From contig JAFMHB010000003.1 in assembly GCA_017854795.1 (NCBI GenBank), forward strand, positions 77,047 through 141,046: a DNA stretch of 64,000 bases, given 5' to 3'. The translations under genes were made by a program, and so were the position numbers. This DNA comes from Candidatus Nanopelagicales bacterium. Its GTDB lineage: Bacteria; Actinomycetota; Actinomycetes; S36-B12. Positions within the stretch are counted from its first letter, which is position 1, and each line of letters begins with the position of its first letter. The notes beneath the pieces were generated by a model that was given only the letters and a program-made list of their open reading frames with translations, ran no database searches and was not told where the DNA came from. Below are positions 8,910 through 16,882 of the stretch, piece by piece.

Positions 8910-10435
8910 ACCTGGCGGAACTCCTGATTGCATCTGCTCGACGTGTCCCATTTTCAGTAGCACTAGTGTCGGGAAACCAACCCATCGCAACGTTTCGCAG
9001 TCTTGCTCAGCGGGTGGCTGGCCGAGCCCACACCTTGACCAAACAACATGGCATCGGTCCTGGGCATCGGGTTGCAATTTATGCCGAGAACAGCCCTGAT
9101 TACCTCGAGTACCTTCTCGCAATCTGGTGGACCGGTGCAACAGCTATCCCGATGAGCGCAATGCTGCACCCTCGTGAAGTAGTTGCATTACTCCTTGACT
9201 CACGGTCATCCCTCTGTCTTGTGTCAACGATTAAAGCCAACGAGTTAGCGTCAGAGTTGGTCCCGTGCCTTGTGCTTGAATGCAGGGAAGTGAGAGTCGC
9301 GGACCACACCGACCCGCCGCGGGTAATGGAATCCTTTGATCCAGCTTGGATTTTCTACACGAGTGGGACCACCGGAACCCCCAAGGGTGCTGTCCTCACG
9401 CACGGCAACCTCATGGCAATGACTTTGGCTTATCTCAGTGATGTCGAACCCCTCGACGAACGTTCGGGGCTACTACATCTCGCTCTCATGAGCCATGCGG
9501 GTGGACTTTTTTCACTTCCTTTTATCGCTCGAGGGGGACGCCAGGTTGTACCTGAGTCGTGCACTGCCGATCCCGCCGAAACGTGGTCACTGCTCGCAGA
9601 CCAGTCAGCCTTAAGTCTGTTCGCACCCCCGGTTCTTTTGCGGCGACTTGTTAATGCACCAGAGGCAGACCCAAGCGCGGCCGAGCACATGGGCACTGTC
9701 CTTGTTGGTGCAGCGCCGGTGCTGGTCAACGACCTTGTAACGGGGGTCGAAGTGTTCGGTCCACGAATTTGGAATGGCTATGGTCAAGGTGAAACCCCGT
9801 GCACGATCACGGCCCTGGACGCACGCAGTATCGGCAGCGCCGTTGCCACTTCAGACCTTGATCTGCTGCGCAGTGTCGGCTATCCACGAATCGGAACCGA
9901 GGTGCGCGTTGTTGACAACGACGCCCGTACCTGTCCCGATGGGGAGCCCGGTGAAATCACGGTTCATGGACCCACCGTCATGTCGGGCTACTGGGACCGG
10001 CCAACCGCTACCGCAGAGGCGATCCGTGATGGCTGGCTGCATACCGGCGATATCGGGGTGTTTCACAACGGAGCCCTCACCTTGCTCGACCGCAGTAAAG
10101 ATCTCGTCATTACCGGTGGAGCCAATGTTTACCCCCGAGAAGTAGAAGATGTCCTCCTCTCGCATGACACCGTGACCGACGTCGCCGTGATAGGGATGCC
10201 CGATGACGAATGGGGTGAGCGTGTGGTGGCTTTCATTGTCCCCTCAATCGCCGGCAACATTTCAAAGACAGAACTTGACGCCTACTGCATTGCGAACATA
10301 GCCCGCTACAAACGCCCAAAGGAGTATCACCAAGTCTCGACCCTTCCACGTAATGGGGCAGGGAAAGTCCTCAAAAACGAACTACGTGCAACCCTCACCG
10401 ACTCAATTACCAGCCAAATTAAGGAGCAACCATGA
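8906..10435 (+). CDS. AMP-forming acyl-CoA ligase, second copy
   Basis: A 509-residue ANL-superfamily ligase. Visible motifs are FYTSGTTGTPKGAVLTH (ATP loop), YGQGETPCTIT, GWLHTGDIGVFHNG, DRSKDLVITGGANVYPREVE and the catalytic lysine segment GAGKVLKNELR. It overlaps both neighbours by ATGA, so the thiolase, ligase and carboxyltransferase are tightly coupled. It shares the fold and role of the 1846-3321 ligase but differs through much of the substrate-pocket region, which suggests the two arms handle different acids or one acid at different steps. The acid substrate cannot be named. Confidence 0.88.
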   Translation: MNLAELLIASARRVPFSVALVSGNQPIATFRSLAQRVAGRAHTLTKQHGIGPGHRVAIYAENSPDYLEYLLAIWWTGATAIPMSAMLHPREVVALLLDSRSSLCLVSTIKANELASELVPCLVLECREVRVADHTDPPRVMESFDPAWIFYTSGTTGTPKGAVLTHGNLMAMTLAYLSDVEPLDERSGLLHLALMSHAGGLFSLPFIARGGRQVVPESCTADPAETWSLLADQSALSLFAPPVLLRRLVNAPEADPSAAEHMGTVLVGAAPVLVNDLVTGVEVFGPRIWNGYGQGETPCTITALDARSIGSAVATSDLDLLRSVGYPRIGTEVRVVDNDARTCPDGEPGEITVHGPTVMSGYWDRPTATAEAIRDGWLHTGDIGVFHNGALTLLDRSKDLVITGGANVYPREVEDVLLSHDTVTDVAVIGMPDDEWGERVVAFIVPSIAGNISKTELDAYCIANIARYKRPKEYHQVSTLPRNGAGKVLKNELRATLTDSITSQIKEQP

Positions 10436-11892
10436 CCCACATTGATTTTCTTGACAGCACACTTCGTGACGGACAGCAAAGTTTGTGGGGCATGCGCATG
10501 CAAGCCGCTATGGCATTACCGGTGGCACCCATTTTGGATCGCGCCGGCTTCAAAGTAATTGACGCCGCCGCGAGTTCCTTCTTTGAAGTCCTCATCAAAT
10601 ACAAGCGTGAGAATCCATGGCAGGGACTGGATCTGTTGATGGGAGCTATCCGCCGTACGCCTGTGCGCGGTGGGATGCGCTCGAATGCGTGCATCAGCTT
10701 CGGGACAACTCCCGATGCGCTGATGGACATCTGGATGCGGCAACTCAACGAGCACGGTGTCCGAAGCTACTGGATTTACGACGGGTTATTCAATATCGAC
10801 AAGATGGCACGCCTTGCGCGAATTGCAAAGCAATACAATTCAGAAGTAGCTGGCACGGTCATTTTCGCCATGTCTCCTGTTCACACCGACGAGTACTACG
10901 CGGACAAAGTGCGCAAACTCGCAGCCATTCCCGAGGTTGACACGATTCTTCTTTATGACACCGCGGGTGTGCTTCATACCGACCGGTTACGAACACTTGT
11001 TCCGGCATTTGTGGAAAACGCCGGTGGCAAGCCGATCGAGATGCACTCCAATAACCTGATGGGTATCTCTGGAATGGCCTACTGTGAGGCTGTTCGCCTT
11101 GGCGTAAAAGTGCTGCACACGACAGTGCGCTCAATGGCGAACGGGCCATCAACTCCCAGTACCGAAAGCATGATTCGCAATATTGAACTTATGGGGTACA
11201 CGCATTCGGTTAATGGTGCCCTGCTGGGAGCGGTCTCGGACCACTTCGAAAGGGTGGGAAAACAAGAAGGACACCTGGTAAATCAATTTGCCGAGTACGA
11301 CCTTTTTAGTCTTCAACATCAGATTCCTGGCGGCATGACCGGCACGTTGAAAGCCCAACTCGAGCAGTACGGGATGACAGACCGCTTGGGAGAGGTGCTC
11401 GAAGAAACCGCTCGTGTTCGTCGCGAGTTGGGTTACCCAATGATGGTGACGCCATTTAGTCAGTTGGTCGGCATCCAAGCCGTACTCAACGTTGTTACCG
11501 GAAACCGCTACTCCGTTGTTCCCGACGAGGTCGTCCAGTACGCCGCGGGTTACTACGGGGAGACTCCGGCTCCCATTGAGCCAGACATTCTTGATCGCAT
11601 TATGGCCGCTCCTCGAGCCGCGGAAATCTTTGCTAATCCGCCCGAGCAACCCACAGAGGATGAACTGCGCAAGAAGTTTGGGACTACAGACGACGACGAG
11701 TTGGTCCTGAAGGCATTGGTACCGCAGTTTGACCTTGACGCAATGTATGCCGCCGGCCCGACCAAACGTGACTATCCACTCGCAAGCTCCGAGGTGCTGC
11801 AGGTTCGGCAACTGGTCTCCGCCATCAACGCGCCCTACGCCCGCGTTGCAACGGAGTCAATGGACATCGTGCTCCGCAGGTCGGGTGCATAA
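10432..11892 (+). CDS. PycB/OadA-like carboxyltransferase subunit, copy 2
   Basis: A 486-residue paralog of the 3356-4810 protein, beginning MTHIDFLDSTLRDGQQSLWG. The C-terminal PYC/OADA-type segments QIPGGMTGTL and VTPFSQLVGIQAVLN are conserved. The metal-site histidine pair is broken: HSNN stands where copy 1 has HFHN and pyruvate carboxylase has HTHD. The carboxylated-lysine position reads LLYDTAGVL, and the substrate loop reads NGPSTPS. Copy 2 may therefore have altered metal chemistry, a different substrate, or act only with copy 1. It overlaps the ligase stop by ATGA and ends the rightward operon, converging with an SDR gene. There is no biotin carboxylase or carrier in this arm, so it presumably draws on the leftward arm. 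Confidence 0.78.
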   Translation: MTHIDFLDSTLRDGQQSLWGMRMQAAMALPVAPILDRAGFKVIDAAASSFFEVLIKYKRENPWQGLDLLMGAIRRTPVRGGMRSNACISFGTTPDALMDIWMRQLNEHGVRSYWIYDGLFNIDKMARLARIAKQYNSEVAGTVIFAMSPVHTDEYYADKVRKLAAIPEVDTILLYDTAGVLHTDRLRTLVPAFVENAGGKPIEMHSNNLMGISGMAYCEAVRLGVKVLHTTVRSMANGPSTPSTESMIRNIELMGYTHSVNGALLGAVSDHFERVGKQEGHLVNQFAEYDLFSLQHQIPGGMTGTLKAQLEQYGMTDRLGEVLEETARVRRELGYPMMVTPFSQLVGIQAVLNVVTGNRYSVVPDEVVQYAAGYYGETPAPIEPDILDRIMAAPRAAEIFANPPEQPTEDELRKKFGTTDDDELVLKALVPQFDLDAMYAAGPTKRDYPLASSEVLQVRQLVSAINAPYARVATESMDIVLRRSGA

Positions 11893-11902
11893 GAACCTGG
11901 GT

Positions 11903-12643
11903 TTAGCCCAGCAAATCGGCTCCCCCATAAACAAACAATGTTTGGCCGGTGATCATGGACGCATCACTGGAGATGAGGAAGCGCGCAGTCGCGCAGTAGT
12001 CCTCGGGCACTACAAGACGCCCACTGGGGTTTTTTGCCTTGGCTGCCGCGATAACTTCGTCCGTTCGATCGCCAAAAACATCACGCAGTGCATCGGTGTC
12101 CTGGGTACTGGGGGCGAGACCGTTGACGCGAATGCCGAACGGGGCAAGTTCAACAGCCAAGTAACGAATAAGACCATCAGCATACGACTTGGCTGGTCCA
12201 ACCGTGCCGTAGCCGGCAACGTAGGTGCGAACACCCCGACTGGTGAGGTACAAAACCGCACTCCCCCGATCCAAATTCGGCCTGGCAGCACGAGTGAGCC
12301 ACAACAAAGACGTTGCATTCACAGCCAAGGTGTGTGCAAGATCCTCGTCACTGAGATCCATCAGCGGCCCAGTAACTACACGCACGGTGCTGTGAATCAA
12401 AACCCGAATTGGTTCTGCCAACGCGGCAGCGGCAGCAATAAGTTCCCTCACGCCTTCTTGAGTTCCGGTATCGGCGCGAACAATGGTCACGATTCGCCCG
12501 GCGGCCTCCAATCGCACCCGGGCCGACTCCGCGGCCGCGTCATCGGATCCATACCCGATTACAACGTTCTCCCCGGGCTCGCTCACACCATGTGCAAGTT
12601 CAAGGCCGATTCCTTTACTGCCACCTGCAACAACAACACTCAT
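11903..12643 (-). CDS. SDR oxidoreductase with a Y-x6-K active site (enoyl-reductase-like)
   Basis: A 246-residue short-chain dehydrogenase/reductase. The nucleotide loop is GGSKGIG and the catalytic pair reads YGTVGPAK, a tyrosine and lysine separated by six residues as in FabI/FabL enoyl-ACP reductases, not the Y-x3-K of classical SDRs. The usual NNAG is replaced by HSTVR. It may reduce an enoyl thioester or related substrate. GAGGAG lies about 7 bases before the ATG. It converges with the second carboxyltransferase and diverges from the EamA transporter with only 23 bases between start codons, so their promoters must overlap. Exact reaction unknown. Confidence 0.8.
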   Translation of the reverse strand: MSVVVAGGSKGIGLELAHGVSEPGENVVIGYGSDDAAAESARVRLEAAGRIVTIVRADTGTQEGVRELIAAAAALAEPIRVLIHSTVRVVTGPLMDLSDEDLAHTLAVNATSLLWLTRAARPNLDRGSAVLYLTSRGVRTYVAGYGTVGPAKSYADGLIRYLAVELAPFGIRVNGLAPSTQDTDALRDVFGDRTDEVIAAAKAKNPSGRLVVPEDYCATARFLISSDASMITGQTLFVYGGADLLG

Positions 12644-12666
12644 ATTTCACTCCTCGGTTGGTCAAC

Positions 12667-13560
12667 ATGAGCGCCCATGCCCGCGGCCTCAGTATCGGTT
12701 TCGTAACTGTACTGCTCTTTGGTGCGACAGTGATCTTGCAAGCCTCTCTTGTCAAAGAGGGTGTCAAGCCATTCGCAGCCGTGGGGATTCGTTATCTTGT
12801 CGCTGGGATTGTATGCCTTGTGATTGTCGTGATAACCCGCCAATCATTGTTGCCGCACAAGGGGGAGCGAATCCCCGCGGTGCTGCTCGGAGCGTTCGTC
12901 TATGGACTCCAAGCTGTGTTGTTCTACAGCGCACTTAATTACGGCACGGTTGCCTCCGTGTCACTTCTTTTCTACACGTATCCGGTAATTGTGCTCCTAG
13001 CATCGTTGGCCCTTGGGCTCCGAAGGTGGTCATGGCTAGCAGGTGGGTCAGCGGGGCTATCTGTCGTTGGCGCAGCTCTGGTTGTGGCAACGGGTCGCGC
13101 TGTCGCCATTGAACCAATCGGTATCGCGATGGCATTGGGGTCAGCCTGTTGCGTTGCCGTCTTTCTACTTGCAAACAAACGACTCATCCCTACAACGCCC
13201 GCCATTGTGGCCGCGACGTGGGTCTCCTTTGGGGTCGCAACATCAACATTGCTAATTGCTTTCCTTTTGGGAGAGATAGAATCCTTTTCAGCGCGAGCGT
13301 GGCTTGTTTTGGTAATCTCAGGTGCCTTCACCGGCGTCGGAACTGCCGGAATGTACGTTGCGTTGGCGTTATTGGGTCCGGCACCGGCGTCCGTGCTGCT
13401 GAGTCTGCAGACTGTCGTAGCAATCACGGGCTCGGCCCTGCTCCTTGGTCAACCAGTCTTAGCCGGGCAAATTGTTGGCGGCGCCGCCATTCTTGGTGCG
13501 ATAGCGATTAGTGCCATCGGTACCCGCCGAGAATCTGCCGCAATCCCACGTCAGCAGTAA
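12667..13560 (+). CDS. EamA/DMT-family transporter
   Basis: A 297-residue membrane protein with about ten hydrophobic segments in two similar halves, typical of drug/metabolite (EamA) exporters. The track ORF opens at 12592, inside the divergent SDR; I use ATG 12667, giving MSAHARGLSIGFVTVLLFGA and a normal EamA length. It probably exports or imports a small metabolite linked to the island, but specificity cannot be read. The stop codon overlaps the palindrome AACATCTGATGTT. Confidence 0.85.
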   Translation: MSAHARGLSIGFVTVLLFGATVILQASLVKEGVKPFAAVGIRYLVAGIVCLVIVVITRQSLLPHKGERIPAVLLGAFVYGLQAVLFYSALNYGTVASVSLLFYTYPVIVLLASLALGLRRWSWLAGGSAGLSVVGAALVVATGRAVAIEPIGIAMALGSACCVAVFLLANKRLIPTTPAIVAATWVSFGVATSTLLIAFLLGEIESFSARAWLVLVISGAFTGVGTAGMYVALALLGPAPASVLLSLQTVVAITGSALLLGQPVLAGQIVGGAAILGAIAISAIGTRRESAAIPRQQ

Positions 13561-13572
13561 ACATCTGATGTT
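13560..13572. promoter_or_regulatory. Perfect palindrome AACATCTGATGTT, candidate operator
   Basis: A 6-1-6 perfect inverted repeat overlapping the EamA stop, about 180 bases before the PEP-mobile-domain gene. The same 11-base core ACATCTGATGT occurs between the phosphatase and thiolase genes (23458-23468), and a weaker copy lies upstream of the GntR gene. A GntR operator is my inference. Confidence 0.5.
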
Positions 13573-13753
13573 GCCAAGATAGCCGGGGTGACTCTCGGTG
13601 TTAGGCCGCACGCTCGTTGGTGAGGCTTTGTGCGGGTTAAATATTTCTAAGAATCCCGACGTTACCCCCAAGATGCTTGCTATAGTTCCGATGTCTTCAC
13701 CGACATGTTCGAGGACAACCGTTCACGAATGTCCAGCCACCTAAGGAGGGTCC

Positions 13754-14452
13754 ATGAGCCAGCCAAAGATTATCGACGACAAGTGGGGCAAGGAAGCCAT
13801 GATGCCCACCGTCGAGTTCTATCACACTGCTATTCGGCGCTTAGTAGCCGAGAAATTCGCAGCTTCGGGCAAAACTTGGGAGGAAGCGGTTGTCGATCCC
13901 AGCCTTGAACTGACACGCTCCGACTTTGAAAACATCGAGCAGCAGTTGCTAGCGACCGGCTATCTGTTTGAAACTTCTGCTCAGATCTCGTTCATTGAAG
14001 AACCAGGGAAGTACAAGCCCGTCCAAGGAGTCGGTGATTCCGGTACACAAGGCAAAGATGACCAGGGACGACTTATCGTTGGAACCGGCGACAACGTCTT
14101 CACAGCCCCAGATTTAGAGGGCACTGCCCGCTTTGTTGGTACGGTAGACGTAGTCATGGACATGCTGATCAATGGTGTTCCTGAAGGAACCATCGCGATC
14201 ATTGATGACTCAGGTGGCACCTTGACCGCACCCATCCTCGAAGGTTTCGCAGGCGTGGTCTGTATGGGTGGGACGATCCGTTCGCATCTCGGCATCCTCA
14301 CCCGTGAATATGGCATCCCTTGCCTCATGGCATCTGAACTTGATGGACTTGTTGAGGGGGATCGCATTTTTGTCGAGTACTCCAAAGATGCCGCCAATGC
14401 ATACGCCGAGCGTGATGACGCTGCCCGTGCCTTAATCGTGAAGATCTCCTGA
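13754..14452 (+). CDS. PEP-utilising enzyme mobile (phosphohistidine swivel) domain protein
   Basis: A 232-residue protein whose C-terminal half (about 110-215) is the swivelling phosphohistidine domain of PEP synthase/PPDK-type enzymes. The signature GGTIRSHLGILTREYGIP has the phospho-accepting histidine (canonical GG-T-SH-A). The N-terminal 100 residues are not recognised. It has no ATP-grasp domain of its own, so it must be phosphorylated by another protein; the dikinase-like protein at 18138 is the obvious local candidate. The ribosome site AAGGAGG is strong, 6 bases from the ATG. It lies 17 bases before the 524-residue gene, and the two probably form one enzyme, as in phenylphosphate synthase where a swivel domain moves phosphate to an organic acceptor. 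The acceptor is unknown. Confidence 0.78.
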   Translation: MSQPKIIDDKWGKEAMMPTVEFYHTAIRRLVAEKFAASGKTWEEAVVDPSLELTRSDFENIEQQLLATGYLFETSAQISFIEEPGKYKPVQGVGDSGTQGKDDQGRLIVGTGDNVFTAPDLEGTARFVGTVDVVMDMLINGVPEGTIAIIDDSGGTLTAPILEGFAGVVCMGGTIRSHLGILTREYGIPCLMASELDGLVEGDRIFVEYSKDAANAYAERDDAARALIVKIS

Positions 14453-14469
14453 AAGGGGAATTAAATCTA

Positions 14470-16044
14470 ATGACTTCGAACTACACATACGCAGAACTAT
14501 TGGCGGACAATGCTTGGATCCGCAAATCCAGTGACATCTTTTACTGGCAGTGCACAACCCGAACCGTTCAGGAGTCCAAGCTCTTCCCGGTGAACCCGTA
14601 TATCGCTCTGTCGTACTACAACTGCTGGTATCGATACCCTGAACTGCTGCGCAAGATCGACGCGGCAATGCCGGCGGAAGAGATTGGTGACCGTGCTCGA
14701 GAAGTATCCACGGGCGTTAACACGATCATGCTGGGAATCATCCAGCAATTCTACTTGGGCGGCCGCCAGTTCCTCATGGATATGGGCATGATCAATGCAA
14801 CCGACGGCATCGACGACATGAAGTTCGTTCTCGATTTCACACGGCGTGCCAACCTTGGATATCACCGACAGAATTCATACGTTCTCAATAGCGATGACAA
14901 TAACAAGGGTCAGATACACCCGGAACGCACTCTTCAAGTTTTTGAAGCCGACGCGCTCGGATGCAAGCCCGGGGACAAACTACATAACGCTGTAGTGCGT
15001 TTCTTGGCGACGGCATCCCAGTACGCATTCCTTAAAAACTGTGAGTGCCGACTCGGCATTAACAATAGTGGTCCATACAAGGTGGGCAACAATGAAATGC
15101 TCGTTCGAGATTTCATTGACTTGGCTGAGGGCGACTACCCCTGGCTAGATGGAGTTACAGCCGACATTGAGTACAACAACCTGACCATGCCGGTCATTAT
15201 GAAAGATACTCATTTCAACATTGTCGACGACTGGGGTTCTTTCGAAGCTACCCCTTCATATGACCACGACAATATGATCGCCGTCGGTCTCTACACATCT
15301 GATTACCTCTCCAACGGTTACCTTCCAGTGCACATGAATAACGCAAGTGACCTAGCGGACTATCTTGATCACAGTCGCGAAACCATGGCGACGGCAACAT
15401 CAGAATTGTGGAAGCGAATTTCAGGCTGGACGCGTGATCAAATGGTTGATGCTGGTGCGTTGGTCTACTACTCGGTCGCTAAGGACCTTGCTCACTTTGC
15501 AGGCGTCTACGAGCAGAACGACTGGATGCAACTTGAAGAGCGCACTCAACGACTCAAGCCGATCATGAACGATGAATACGGTAATCACGCTATCGCTGAG
15601 TTGGTCGGTTACATCTCTCTCAGCAGCCAGCAGAACAACCCGTACAACATGAACAAGTGGTCGGATCAACCCAATGACATGTGGTCGGCTATCCCGTATT
15701 CGGTCCTTGAAGGTAACGAGTGGACCGCTTCGGTGGGTCCAATTCGCGCAGGAAGTACTTCACTTCCACCAAAGACCCAGAAGTACACGACGACTCAAGG
15801 CAAGTTGACTCAGGACGAGTGCAACGCAGCGGCTCGCAAGTTCGTCTCGGGTCCCGTTGCTGCTGGGTCCAAGATCTACGACGATTCGTGGATCAAGTAC
15901 AACTACGCATCTCCTGAAGCAAATAACCTTTACAAGGCAACGCAAGAAAACTCGCGTTTGCTCAAGGGCAAGGGAGCAGGCCTTTCTCGGGCTGACATTG
16001 ACGCTATCCGTATAGCAGCTGGAGAGCAGCCACTCGGAGGCTGA
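14470..16044 (+). CDS. Unrecognised 524-residue partner of the PEP-mobile-domain protein
   Basis: I do not recognise this family. The protein is soluble, with no signal peptide or membrane segment, and strikingly rich in Tyr, Asn and Asp (for example YIALSYYNCWYRYPELL, ADIEYNNLTMP and SSQQNNPYNMNKWSDQPND). The middle is mostly helical in appearance and the last 40 residues (KGAGLSRADIDAIRIAAG) look like a small helical tail. It begins 17 bases after the swivel-domain gene and is followed by a strong hairpin, so the two form a two-gene transcription unit. By analogy with PEP synthase relatives, which combine an ATP domain, a swivel domain and an acceptor-binding domain, this is likely the acceptor-binding/catalytic subunit. 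That role is inference from gene order alone. Confidence 0.6.
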   Translation: MTSNYTYAELLADNAWIRKSSDIFYWQCTTRTVQESKLFPVNPYIALSYYNCWYRYPELLRKIDAAMPAEEIGDRAREVSTGVNTIMLGIIQQFYLGGRQFLMDMGMINATDGIDDMKFVLDFTRRANLGYHRQNSYVLNSDDNNKGQIHPERTLQVFEADALGCKPGDKLHNAVVRFLATASQYAFLKNCECRLGINNSGPYKVGNNEMLVRDFIDLAEGDYPWLDGVTADIEYNNLTMPVIMKDTHFNIVDDWGSFEATPSYDHDNMIAVGLYTSDYLSNGYLPVHMNNASDLADYLDHSRETMATATSELWKRISGWTRDQMVDAGALVYYSVAKDLAHFAGVYEQNDWMQLEERTQRLKPIMNDEYGNHAIAELVGYISLSSQQNNPYNMNKWSDQPNDMWSAIPYSVLEGNEWTASVGPIRAGSTSLPPKTQKYTTTQGKLTQDECNAAARKFVSGPVAAGSKIYDDSWIKYNYASPEANNLYKATQENSRLLKGKGAGLSRADIDAIRIAAGEQPLGG

Positions 16045-16059
16045 GCTTCAACCATTGCG

Positions 16060-16093
16060 TTGGGGGTGAGTCAGATTCTTGACTCACCCCCAA
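16060..16093 (+). terminator. Hairpin after the 524-residue gene
   Basis: TTGGGGGTGAGTCA pairs perfectly with TGACTCACCCCCAA around a 6-base loop, a 14-bp stem starting 16 bases after the stop. The following bases are only weakly T-rich (ACTATTT). It probably ends the 13754-16044 unit or protects its 3' end. Confidence 0.75.
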
Positions 16094-16129
16094 ACTATTT
16101 GTGCATGTTGATCCGAAAGGGGTATCCAG

Positions 16130-16882
16130 ATGGGAAATCTTGATGGACGAATCGCAATTGTCACGGGGGCTGGTGCAGGAATCGGCGCTGCTTGTGCACG
16201 TGAATTAGCAAGGCGAGGAGCGATCGTCGTGGTCAGCGACATCAACGCATCGGCAGCTCAGCGGGTCGCCGCCGAGATAACGAGCACCGGCGGCAACGCT
16301 ACTTCCTCTATGACAGATGTCCGCGAACCTGAAGCGCTCGTAGCACTTGTCAAGCAAACGGTTAGCGAGCGCGGGCGGCTAGACATTGCAGTCAACAACG
16401 CCGGCATCAGCGCTGAACAGCTCCCCATTGCGGATCTGACCCCAGAACTGTGGCGCAAGACATTGGACATCAATATTGATGGGGTCTTTTTTAGCATGCG
16501 CGCAGAAATTCCAGCAATGATCGTCGGCGGTGGCGGTTCAATCATTAACATGGGCTCGATCTTGAGCAGTATTGCGTGGCCCAATGCTGCTGCCTACACC
16601 ACATCCAAGCATGCAGTCTTGGGCATGACCAGAAGTGCCGCCTTGGACTACGCGTCAGTTGGTATCCGAGTCAACGCTGTCGGCCCAGGCTTTGTGAGCA
16701 CGGACCTTGTTCGCAATGCCTTGTCGCCAGAGGTGTTCAACGAGCTCGCATCCATGCACCCGATCGGACGCATGGGTTCCCCTGATGATGTCGCCAAGTT
16801 AGTAGCTTTTCTTGCCAGTGATGACTCAGCAAACATCACCGGTGGCTACCAAGTAACCGACGGCGGCTTCTCTATCCGCTAA
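16130..16882 (+). CDS. Classical SDR oxidoreductase
   Basis: A 250-residue classical short-chain dehydrogenase. It shows the TGAGAGIG nucleotide loop, NNAG, a catalytic serine near MGSILSS, the Y-x3-K pair in YTTSK, and a C-terminal GGYQVTDGGF. The acidic residue after the second strand (VVSDIN) favours NAD(H). AAAGG lies about 9 bases before the ATG. It could interconvert an alcohol and a ketone, which would feed a ketone-carboxylating route; this is inference. The 3' end overlaps the convergent MFS gene by 11 bases. Confidence 0.88.
   Translation: MGNLDGRIAIVTGAGAGIGAACARELARRGAIVVVSDINASAAQRVAAEITSTGGNATSSMTDVREPEALVALVKQTVSERGRLDIAVNNAGISAEQLPIADLTPELWRKTLDINIDGVFFSMRAEIPAMIVGGGGSIINMGSILSSIAWPNAAAYTTSKHAVLGMTRSAALDYASVGIRVNAVGPGFVSTDLVRNALSPEVFNELASMHPIGRMGSPDDVAKLVAFLASDDSANITGGYQVTDGGFSIR

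Noticed and set aside
11149-11811. Minus-strand ORF of 220 residues
   Set aside because: Antisense to the second carboxyltransferase, without motifs.
11729-12670. Plus-strand ORF of 313 residues
   Set aside because: Shadow of the minus-strand SDR and the end of the second carboxyltransferase; composition is low-quality and lacks domains.
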